From Physocladia obscura (Eukaryota > Chytridiomycota > Chytridiomycetes > Chytridiales > Chytriomycetaceae), in contig JADGJH010000967.1 of NCBI GenBank assembly GCA_027596945.1, forward strand, positions 1 to 12,766: a DNA stretch of 12,766 nt. The letters are read 5' to 3'. The notes under the pieces were generated by a model. That model was not told the DNA's origin. It made no database searches and was given only the letters and a program-made list of their open reading frames with translations. Below are positions 1 through 7,606 of the stretch, piece by piece. Every line of letters starts with the position of its first letter. Positions within the stretch are counted from its first letter, which is position 1. Both the position numbers and the translations under genes were made by a program.

Positions 1-985
1 TATTTAATGTTCTAACACTGTCTGTTACATTTGAACAATTTTTTTGCTAAGAAATTGGGTTTTAATCAATATTGAGGCATTAGAAATGAGGCACAAAAGT
101 TTTATTTTGAGGCACGGAGTTTGGTATTTAAATTGTTGTTCTATTCTTGGAAATAAATACTAAATTATACTTTACTGTACCAAATCTACTAGTTCAAGTG
201 AATCTGCCTTCACAGGATTCAACATATTATACTGTATAATTTGCATAGTGAAAAAGTATATACTTTCAAATTCCTAACCTTATTTGAAACTAAAGTGTAG
301 GATAGTTGGAATAGAATACTTAAGATGTGCTTTGTTTTATTTAATAATAGCAATAATAAAGAAAAGAGTTGGGTTTAAGTAGTTTTTGAAGTGGGAAGGA
401 AAAGAATAAAAGACACTTAGCAAGAAAAATGGTTGGAAAGCAGCTGGAAATTGCTTGAATTGTTTTTGGGTTCTTGAAGTTAATATAAGGCTTGAGAAAT
501 TTCTAGAAAATTCTTCAAGAGAAAAATTAGATTAGTGATCTAATTTATAATGTTAGCAGCATGGAAAGAACAGTGGTATTGACAGATTCCTACACAATTT
601 ATTCATGCTCAACAGCAAATTGAAGGGACTGATGATGATTAGTGCCACAACTCTTTCACAGCTTGAAGGAAACAAGTTGTTGGTTTTTTACAGCTTATAA
701 ATCTTGATAGTAGATCAGTTATAAAAGTAGAATTTATCTTTATTTGGAAAACAATGTTTTTAAAAAGAAAAGAAACAATTCCTTCTTATACTATTTTCTG
801 GATTTCAAATTCCTTCTTTGGATTTGAATTCCACAGGCAAAAACATTTTCTTTGCAAACGTGATAAGACAATTGAAATTGAATTATGCATACCATCAACA
901 GCTACTCAGCCTTGTAGATAACAAATGGCATAAATGTCTTTTATTACATCCAGTAATTTTATTTTATTGACTTGTTGTGCTGTCG
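1..985. other. AT-rich stretch without a supportable gene
   Basis: I find no convincing coding region here on either strand. A 55-codon ATG-initiated frame at 754-921 (plus) is present but is AT-driven and unrecognised. A short stretch at 550-640 (plus) reads like protein but is broken by TGA and TAG within about 30 codons, so at best it is a relic. The word TGAGGCA occurs three times at 73-79, 87-93 and 108-114. A near-tandem duplication of TGGATTTNNAATTCC type lies at about 799-834. TTTATT words near 960-967 could be the poly(A) signal of the minus-strand relic that follows. The only strong signal is the heat-shock element listed separately. Confidence 0.6.
496..513. promoter_or_regulatory. 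Perfect four-unit heat-shock element (HSF site)
   Basis: The sequence GAAATTTCTAGAAAATTC is exactly GAAnnTTCnnGAAnnTTC, four alternating pentamer units with no mismatch in the twelve fixed bases. Heat-shock transcription factor trimers bind three or more such inverted nGAAn units in all eukaryotes. The next unit to the right (CAA at 516-518) and the one to the left (CTT at 491-493) are each close to a fifth or sixth unit. A TATA-like word (ATATAAG) lies just left at about 483-489. No intact gene starts nearby, so the target is unknown: it could serve a gene left of the window, or a lost one. The small heat-shock gene starts 2.7 kb away, with the alcohol dehydrogenase between. Confidence 0.6.
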
Positions 986-1529
986 TTAGTTTTCATGGAT
1001 AATGCCAACGAAGATAAGCGCGTTTGTTTCAGATTCAATGAGCCAGTTGATTTCGAAATTGAGAACTCAACGTGACCATGCAATTGAGGGTAAGTTTGAT
1101 TCCAGAGTCAAGAGCTAGTTTCCTGTCTGTTTTAAAATTTAAGTGGAGCGCGAGTATTACTATATTCATTGACTTCAAATAGCGCATGAGCAGCATTAAA
1201 TGTGTCAATATAACTTCCATGTCACGTAAATTTCGAGCCGTTTCGCAAGATGCGAAGTAAACTGAAGAGATAGTCGCGATTGAGCACAGCGGAGACCTCG
1301 TCGTGTATATTGATCGCTGGCATGGCATCGGTGTCTTTGAAAAAATTAAACGTCGAACTAGATGCTGATAATGTCCTGGACAATGGTTGCGTAAACGGTG
1401 TCCGAACGTGTCTGAAAGTTGTCGATATCCAGCGGAATGCAAGCTAGATAGGGCAAGATGGGCGCATTAATAGCAATTTGAAAAAAAACAAAGACACTTT
1501 AAAGTTAGTGGTCCTGAGCAGTCTGCCAT
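986..1529 (-). pseudogene. Decayed unrecognised gene, divergent from the alcohol dehydrogenase
   Basis: Reading the minus strand from an ATG at 1529, protein-like sequence begins (MADCSGPLTLK) and shifts frame at a run of eight T (1481-1488). It continues as a stretch containing ILPYLACIPLDIDNF until a TAG at 1358-1360. A second frame just before that stop continues with FKDTDAMPAINIHDEV and LLRILRNGSKF, is cut by a TGA at 1222-1224, reads on through IDTFNAAHALFEV, and stops at 1132-1134. A third frame (about 1118-989) carries INWLIESETNALIF with one more TGA at 1067-1069. Both TGA codons could derive from CGA arginine codons by C-to-T change. The ordered, non-repetitive, protein-like segments suggest one broken gene of about 175 codons rather than chance frames. 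I do not recognise the family. A homopolymer sequencing error could explain the first shift but not all the breaks. Confidence 0.5.
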
Positions 1530-1774
1530 TTTACTCAAATTAATTTAAATCATCAATTTGAAATTGCTTAATTCGAACTTTCTGTTACTCAACTTCATAA
1601 AACCATAGTGATTGAATTCTAGATTACACAAAATAATCAAGTTCGTCATTTGATAACGAGAACGCATTACCTGTGGGGAGTTTCAAATGATCTTCCGGGG
1701 TAATTTCAAATGTATTTGTATTTCAAAGGAGAAAAAAAAAAAAGAAAGCATTGCGTACTAATTAGCAGTCAAAA
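1530..1774. promoter_or_regulatory. Divergent intergenic region upstream of the alcohol dehydrogenase
   Basis: This 245-bp gap lies between the ATG of the minus-strand relic and the ATG of the alcohol dehydrogenase, so it probably held both promoters. A near-perfect direct repeat sits at 1675-1689 and 1697-1712: GGGG, two or three bases, then TTTCAAATG, with starts 22 nt apart (about two helical turns). A third partial copy, TATTTCAAA, lies just downstream. GGGG flanked by A/T resembles a fungal stress-response (C2H2 zinc-finger) core, but the extended word is not one I know. A 12-A tract follows at about 1732-1743, and the start codon sits in an A-rich context typical of fungal genes. A 13-nt palindrome CAATTTGAAATTG is at 1554-1566. 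Confidence 0.45.
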
Positions 1775-2973
1775 ATGACAGTCAACGAGCAAGTTTATGC
1801 AATTGGAATCACTGAAGCCCATCAAAAGATGCATTTAATTGAAATTCCGCTCCGCCCAGTTGGAGCACATGATGTCCACATCAAAATCCAGTATTGTGGA
1901 ATTTGCCACAGTGACTTGCATCACGTCAAACAAGAATGGGGTTTAACTAAATTTCCAGCTGTTCCAGGTCATTTTTTTAATTGATTTTCCTCTGTTGCTG
2001 AGCCTCTGACAGTCACGTTTATTTAAAAAAGGTCACGAAATCGTTGGAACTGTGTCAGCCGTTGGTTCCGAAGTATCAAAATATAAGATTGGCGACTCTG
2101 TTGGTGTTGGATGTATTGTTAATTCGTGCAGAACTTGCGAAGAATGCTCTAACCATTCAGAACAATATTGTAATAACGGCATGACCGGAACTTACGGTGC
2201 TCCATCTCAAGATCCTCTTGGCCACACTTGCGGAGGATACGCAGAAGCCATTGTAGTCGATGAGAATTACGTTTTGTCGATTCCAGCTAACCTTGACTTG
2301 GCTGCGGCGGCTCCGCTCTTGTGTGCTGGTATTACTGTTTGGTCACCAATGAAGTATTATGGTGTGAAAACTGGTGATTCAGTGGCAGTTCTTGGTCTTG
2401 GTGGTCTCGGTCATATGGGTGGGTGTTTTTTTTCTTCTGTCCTTTATTTTAATAATTTCTGTGTTATAATGAATAGCTGTGAAATTTGCGGCTGCTCTTG
2501 GAGCTAAAGTCACTGTTCTCTCCCGCAGTGCAGGAAAAACAGACGACGCATACAGACTTGGTGCAACCAATGTCCTTATCACTTCAGACAAAGCTGCAGT
2601 CGCAGCCGCACGCAAATCGTTCAACTTCATTATCGATACTGTATCTGCCGAACACGATCTTAATGCAATGACCAGCTTGTTGAAGACGAACGGGTCCCTC
2701 ATTCTCGTTGGCGCAAGTCCACAACCTTTAGGACTTTCTCCTTTCGCATTGATTCCCAAGAGAATTAAGATTGGCGGAAGCATGGTGGGCGGAATCAAAG
2801 AAACCCAAGATATGCTTGATTTTTGTGGTACGCACAACATCACAAGTGACATTGAGCTAATTGGAGTGGATAAAACTGAAACGGCATATGAACGTGTTCT
2901 TAAGAGTGACGTAAAGTTCCGCTTTGTGCTCGACATTGCAGGATCTTTGAATAAGGATGTTGTTGTTGAGTAA
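1775..2973 (+). CDS. Zinc-dependent alcohol dehydrogenase, cinnamyl-alcohol-dehydrogenase/ADH6 type
   Basis: Three exons, 1775-1967, 2032-2418 and 2477-2973, encode 358 residues, the usual length for this medium-chain dehydrogenase/reductase subfamily. Introns of 64 and 58 nt are both phase 1; the first has an atypical GTCATT donor and a CTGAC branch site at 2006-2010. Removing them restores the family blocks. The catalytic-zinc ligands are Cys44 in GICHSDLHH, His66-Glu67 in GHEIVG, and Cys162. The structural-zinc ligands are Cys97, Cys100, Cys103 and Cys111 (CX2CX2CX7C). The nucleotide-binding glycine motif GLGGLG is at 186-191. The serine-rich loop after the second Rossmann strand (LSRSAGK, from 208) favours NADP(H) by analogy with plant CADs and yeast Adh6. 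Known members reduce aldehydes to alcohols (cinnamaldehydes, medium-chain and branched aldehydes) in the cytosol; the exact substrate cannot be read from sequence. A unit AATAAA lies 15 nt after the stop. Confidence 0.93.
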
Positions 2974-2987
2974 CTGTTGAAAAATGA

Positions 2988-2993
2988 AATAAA
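2988..2993 (+). terminator. Poly(A) signal AATAAA of the alcohol dehydrogenase
   Basis: AATAAA occurs 14 nt after the TAA stop of the dehydrogenase and is followed by T-rich sequence. It fits the canonical cleavage/polyadenylation hexamer, though fungal signals are loose and this is not proof of use. Confidence 0.5.
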
Positions 2994-3025
2994 TTGATTG
3001 CTTAATTATCAGTAATCATCCCAGA

Positions 3026-3045
3026 GAAAAATTTCAAAATTTTTC
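3026..3045. repeat. Perfect 9-bp inverted repeat
   Basis: GAAAAATTT and AAATTTTTC form a perfect inverted repeat separated by two bases. It lies between the dehydrogenase 3' end and the small heat-shock gene. It contains GAA and TTC words, but their spacing is not that of a heat-shock element. It could be a chance AT-rich palindrome or part of the dehydrogenase 3' processing region. Confidence 0.4.
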
Positions 3046-3219
3046 ACCGTCAAATTGTTCACCACGTTGTAAGATTTTCCAAACTACGTCAGGATTGATC
3101 AAAGCGCGAACAAACCACGTTAACAGCAAAAAAGACGCAAATAAAATGACAAATTGCAAGAAGCAACCTGCGTTTTTCATTATCATCATAAAAATCGAAA
3201 AGCAACACTGCGAACAATC

Positions 3220-3864
3220 ATGGGCGTCTTCAGCTTCATAATCAAAGTCGGAATCGTGGCATACACAATCGATTACTTTCATACAAAGTGCCACCAATAT
3301 CGTGGAAACTATCAATCCACATTCCACCGAGCGATAGAAGATGCTTCCAGGTTAAGAATTCTGTCAGTTTTTGGTTGAAAACATGTCTAACAATTTCATT
3401 ACATATCCAGTTCAACACAAGAAACAGCACCAAAAGTCCGTCAATGGCTACAAGAAGCACATGAAGCATGGCATTCCGAAAACAACGATAGCGCCGAGCA
3501 ATGGCCAGGATGTAGAAGCTCTCGGTTGAGAAACAAGAAACACATTGACACACGTCCAGAAATCTCGTCAACGGATCTTTCAAACGGCCGCACGTCACTA
3601 GAAATCGATGTTCCTGGAATCAGCAAGGAAAATCTTCTTTTGACTGTCAACGAGCATGAAAAGACTGTGATTCTTTTGGGTAAGAATTCAGAGTCTGCTG
3701 CCGATTTGAAAGACGGGAGAAGAAGAGAGAGGCGCGTTGACGCACGTATCAAATTGCCGGCGACTGCAGATGTTTCGGATTTGAAAGCAAATATTGAAAA
3801 TGGCGTTTTGAGGGTTGATATTGGAAAGAAAGAGTTTGAAGGCAGAAGAATTGAGATTCAGTGA
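3220..3864 (+). CDS. Small heat-shock (alpha-crystallin domain, Hsp20) protein with hydrophobic N terminus
   Basis: Two exons, 3220-3350 and 3411-3864, encode 194 residues. The 60-nt phase-2 intron has a GTTAAG donor, a CTAAC branch site at 3387-3391 and a CAG acceptor. The C-terminal half (about residues 101-194) is an alpha-crystallin domain: an N-terminal strand leading into DVPGISKENLLLTV, a charged RRRERR loop, LPATADVSDLKANIENGVL (the family's hallmark A-x-x-x-n-G-V-L strand), and a terminal IEIQ resembling the I-x-I/V oligomerisation tail. Such proteins are ATP-independent holdases that bind unfolding clients. Residues 1-20 (MGVFSFIIKVGIVAYTIDYF) are strongly hydrophobic and could be a membrane anchor; residues 45-82 are a charged, tryptophan-containing linker. 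The start is the only ATG in frame. No perfect heat-shock element is found directly upstream. The domain call is firm; membrane attachment is inferred. Confidence 0.85.
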
Positions 3865-4346
3865 TGTTGTGACCATAAAAAAGGACGTAAAAAATCTTGT
3901 CGCACCATAACATAATCTTTTGGTTCTTTTCTTTTATATTTTGTCAGTTACGTCCACAGCTGTCATTCTCAAAAATTCTCAACCTATAAGAAACTGTCAA
4001 AAAATCAAAACAACTTCTTGTGCGTGAATTACATCTTTCATCTCGTTCAGTATCCAATTTCAGGCTGGTAATGGAAATGGCGAGACTTGTACTGTGACCA
4101 AACGCATGTATCCACCATCAAAGTCGTCTAGTGCTTGGTAAACTTAAACGGGCTCTGCATGGCCGCATTGTGTGTAGTTTTCAATGTAATTTAATCTACA
4201 GAACATCTCAATAACAGAAAGTCTATTATACGCGTGTATTTTCTTTTTCCATTTGTTTTTTCTTGGTACTATTTCATGTTCGGACAAACGGTTTAGCAAC
4301 AAAAACCTGTCTCAGTTTTATTTCATTCAAATTTTTTTGTCCAATA
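3865..4346. other. Intergenic region with a possible upstream exon of the RRM gene
   Basis: No ORF with an ATG is supported. The segment 4064-4137 looks like an exon on the plus strand: it follows AATTTCAG, is open in one frame (reading ..TVTKRMYPPSKSSSA), contains an in-frame ATG at 4106, and is followed by a GTAAAC donor. It could be a 5' untranslated exon or an alternative first coding exon of the gene at 4347. Its main donor joins in frame only to an acceptor at the CTCAG before 4320, not to the one at 4371. The same bases read on the minus strand also give a protein-like frame (LDDFDGGYMRLVTVQV), so strand and status are unresolved. The rest is AT-rich with no recognisable signal. Confidence 0.35.
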
Positions 4347-7020
4347 ATGAATTTACTTTCAGCTGATTCAACCGGTGGTCGTGACACTCTTCATGTCACA
4401 TACTCAATCTCTCGCATTCACCGCGGTAATCTATTTGTGTTGGCGCGACGCATGTGTGGCTTTCATTTGATTGGTAAACGTGCAGTCCCAATCCTCCTAT
4501 CTGCGATGATTCAAACTTGAAATCTCTATTTTGCATGCCCTCGCTTTTTTTCTATTTTGTTTTTCTGATGTGTTATGGAGGAAACAAAAGCTTTCTACTC
4601 GCAGTTTGTGTTTGTTGTGTTCAAGTGCCAAGAAGACGCTATCGCAGCTGCCCAAATACTCTGTCACATTCCTGGAATTTCTGCAGTTGATTTCGCTCGA
4701 CAAACATGTAACTTATACGCTTTCCTTTGTTTATTTATGTGGGAGTTTTTTTGTTTTCTTTTGTTTGACGGTGGTTTTTTGATATTGACTATGATATCAT
4801 GCTCTTTCAAGACTTCGTGCCATACCCGCAGCCTGACGATTCGCCAGAGTATTTACTTGCTCGGAACTTGGCAATTGATGCGCCGGGATTGATCTGTTCG
4901 GTTCATATTACGCATCTTCCGCCTGGATATGCGCGCGAAGAGATAAATGTGATTTGCCAAGATTTGATTGGGTGAGTTTGGTTTGTTTCGGGGGCTTGTT
5001 ATCGCCACCAATAAGGGAAAAAAAAAAGAAAAAAGACGCTAACCGGCGAATAAACAAAAGATTCCAAAGCGTGCAATTTTATGGCAAATATTGTTATGCA
5101 ACATTTTCTAGCTATCAACTTGCAAGCGCTGCAAGAAAAACTCTTCGCCAGTACACAAACCTGGTGGCAACCTATGCAAAACCAAAACCCGTCGTCATAG
5201 TTGCAGATATGGAACAGGAGCAGCAGCAACAGCAGCAAGTTAATACCAGCCCATTTGTCACCAAGGATATGAGTCAATTTGATGTTATTTCTGGAGAGCA
5301 TATTACTGACTTGGAAACCTTCTCTTCAGTTTCTCCTACTTATCACTTAGATGACGATTTTATCAACGTCTCTGAAAAGTTGGCGAAACTATCGATGGCA
5401 CGTGCTTCAGCCAGCGGCAACTACTTTCATTCACTTGCTCAGTCCAGTGACTCTTTTGTTGAGAATCGTGAAGCACTGCAGCACCCTGAAAACGGTTTGA
5501 AAACCCCGCAACAACCACTACAACAAGCCCAACAATCGCCGTACGAAATTAAATGTGAAAGTCTCCCTGATATTAATTTTGAAAGCCGTATCCATCGATT
5601 CAACGACTTTGACGAGTTTCAGCAAGTGCCAACGGCAGGTGGAAAATGTGACGATTTTTTTTTGCAGCAAGAAATCGCTGCGAATTTTGAGAGCAGAATC
5701 TCAATTTTCAGTAACCACAATGTCGTACCCCAACCGCCTTTGATTTCGAACAAATTTGTTATAGAACAGGAGCCATTTTCACCAAGTGAAAGAAATTCGC
5801 GGAAGTTGTCTCTTGTTCACTTTGATATTTCACCGACACCTTATTTTGGGCTTAATACTTCCAGATACGGGAACGAGTCGTCAAATTTATCCACAACTAA
5901 GACAAATGTTGCCAACAGTTTTGATCCTCATGATTCTTTCAGACCGGTAGTACTTTTTATGAGCGCAAACAGCTCACAGCAAGAGCAAATACTGCAAGAA
6001 CAGCAAATTTTGCAACAGAATTATCAACGATGTCAACAACAACATTGGGAGGACAGCGGCAAAACATTTGTAGTGATGCCATTAAAAACTCCTTCCACTC
6101 CGGCAACAACACCAATTCCGACACCAAATCCAGCAAATACTCTGGATCAGTTGATAACTTTAAAGAATGAACAACAGCACCAGCAGAAGTGGCAGCAGCA
6201 AAACGAAGTCAAAACCAAATTGACAGAAGTTATCGAAATCACATCATCACTACCCATAACAAGGCGAGCAGTGGAAAATGACTTCACTTCTCATCAAAGA
6301 AAAGAAAAACAATACGAAGTTGAGCAAGACGAAGAAACCCCTTCCAGCATTGTCCCAGAAACCACCGCAACCACGTCTCAAGCCGATTCAGAATACTCTT
6401 TCAAAAACCAGCCACCCCGCAACTCATCCAAACACAAGAGTAGCTCAGAAATTTTCCCATGGCCGCTTTCGCGGCAAGAAATGGGCGCGTTATACGTTGC
6501 ACCGACTATTTGCAGAAACTACGGGCAATACGATGATGACAGTTCAGAGAGCGCTGGTTCGTTTTCAGACAGCAGCGAGTCTTCATCTCATGTAGAAGCA
6601 CCAATTAATTTAAAAACTAAAAAACGATCATTCGTGGATCAACTTGTTGGGATGGAAGATTTGGAAGCTGTGCCGTCGCGTCGGCGCAAGGACGTTCGTA
6701 ATTTTGGAGTTGCCAAAATGTCCAAACACAGAAAGCGCAGAGTTGGAGCAACATCAGCGGTCATGCCAGTAATTCCCGCACGAAATGTTGCGATGTTTCT
6801 TGGAATGACGTATGCAGCGACGTTAGCTGACGCTACTCCTGGCGCTGCTTCTACAACAGAAAAAACGAGTGATTCTTTTTATGTGCATACTGTTGGGAAA
6901 GGGACCGGAATGACAGTAGATGCTGCTGTTGGGAGTTTTGTGGCACAGGAGTGTGAAGAGAATTTAATTAAGCGGCACAGTATTGCAATGTTGAATTCGC
7001 GGTCTTTTGAAAACTTTTAA
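4347..7020 (+). CDS. Two-RRM RNA-binding protein with long glutamine-rich tail
   Basis: Four exons (4347-4473, 4591-4707, 4812-4971, 5061-7020) give 787 residues. The introns (117, 104 and 89 nt) have GTAAAC, GTAACT and GTGAGT donors and CTGAT, TTGAC and CTAAC branch sites. Splicing reconstitutes two degenerate RNA-recognition motifs. RRM1 spans about 14-82, with RNP2-like LHVTYS and RNP1-like QFVFVVF. RRM2 spans about 108-177, with VHITHL and GKYCYATF. The junctions fall at the same point in both (HLI|AF and DLI|GF). A low-complexity region rich in Gln, Ser, Thr and Pro follows, with a Q6 run near 207. The tail has basic clusters (SRRRKD, KHRKRR) that could be nuclear-localisation signals, and an ordered-looking end. 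Two tandem RRMs plus a Q-rich tail recall fungal Mei2/Whi3-like regulators, but no C-terminal Mei2-type RRM is visible. ATG 4347 is the first usable start; a more 5' exon is possible. Confidence 0.75.
5212..5239 (+). repeat. CAG/CAA tract encoding polyglutamine
   Basis: A mixed CAG/CAA run encodes EQEQQQQQQ in the linker after RRM2 of the two-RRM protein. Interruption by CAA indicates selection for glutamine rather than pure triplet expansion. Several shorter Q clusters follow (for example near 5975-6050 and 6170-6200), a prion-like composition. Confidence 0.8.
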
Positions 7021-7223
7021 ATAAGGTGGAAATGAAGGTTGTGGAGATACGAGAACTTTTGAATTGGCATTTCTTTGATTTTTTTTACTGTTTCGTTGGT
7101 GATGCAAATTTTTTTCCCTTTTTTCTTCCTTTTTTCTTTCTAGTTTTACTCATTACCCTACACTTGAGTACATGATATTTTTTTCACATCATATTTTTTT
7201 CACCAGCTAAAAAATTAGATGGA

Positions 7224-7229
7224 AATAAA
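7224..7229 (+). terminator. Candidate poly(A) signal of the two-RRM gene
   Basis: AATAAA about 200 nt after the stop, the first such hexamer downstream on the plus strand. Use is inferred only from position. Confidence 0.4.
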
Positions 7230-7455
7230 ATTTTCAACTGTTGTCTAACAAAAAAACTGGAAGAAAACAAGGTTAATAACGTTTTAAGTCTTGATTGCCT
7301 TAGTATTTGTGCCGATAGCGCGAACACAATAACTTTCTCAATAATCGACAATACATACTATACTTTTGTTATTTTGAAATCATCCTTTTTCTTTTTTGAC
7401 ACTTTGTGTGACTTAAAAGTTTCGGTGCATAATTGTCAAATTGCATGATTATTGT

Positions 7456-7461
7456 TTTATT
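7456..7461 (-). terminator. Candidate poly(A) signal of the membrane ATPase gene
   Basis: AATAAA on the minus strand about 150 nt after the TGA stop of the ATPase gene. Inferred from position and motif only. Confidence 0.4.
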
Positions 7462-7606
7462 TGTGGACTTTTTTTTTGAAAGTATCCACTTCCAACCTAC
7501 CCTTTTTCCCATACCAAAAAAGAAAAGAAAAAGAAAAAAAAAAGAGGGCCTGCCATGTATATAATAAAATAGCCTAAAGAAACAAAATCCGAAAACCTCT
7601 TCTCTC

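Larger units (their letters stand above)
7021..7606. other. Shared 3' region between convergent genes
   Basis: The two-RRM gene (plus) and the membrane ATPase gene (minus) converge across 586 bp of very AT-rich sequence with many poly-T and poly-A runs. AATAAA at 7224-7229 could serve the plus-strand gene (about 200 nt after its stop). TTTATT at 7456-7461 is AATAAA on the minus strand, about 150 nt after the ATPase stop. I see no gene or RNA in it. Confidence 0.6.

Noticed and set aside
550..660. Protein-like plus-strand stretch (AAWKEQWY..QIPTQFIHAQQ) right of the heat-shock element
   Set aside because: Broken by TGA and TAG within about 30 codons, and no recognisable family; too little to call a gene.
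754..921. 55-codon ATG-initiated ORF on the plus strand
   Set aside because: Short, AT-driven amino-acid content, no splice or family evidence, and no neighbouring exon that extends it.
3026..3045. Inverted repeat considered as a heat-shock element for the small heat-shock gene
   Set aside because: GAA and TTC words are separated by four bases, not the required two, so it does not match the HSF consensus.
3242..3752. Long minus-strand ORFs with hydrophobic runs opposite the small heat-shock gene
   Set aside because: They lie exactly antisense to the spliced alpha-crystallin CDS; hydrophobic antisense translation of charged codons is expected. Only the part left of 3220 is kept as a finding.
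4954..5060. N-terminal 36 residues of the 688-codon frame beginning MPRFDW
   Set aside because: This stretch is the intron 4972-5060 read through; removing it restores RRM2 (DLIGFQSVQFYG).
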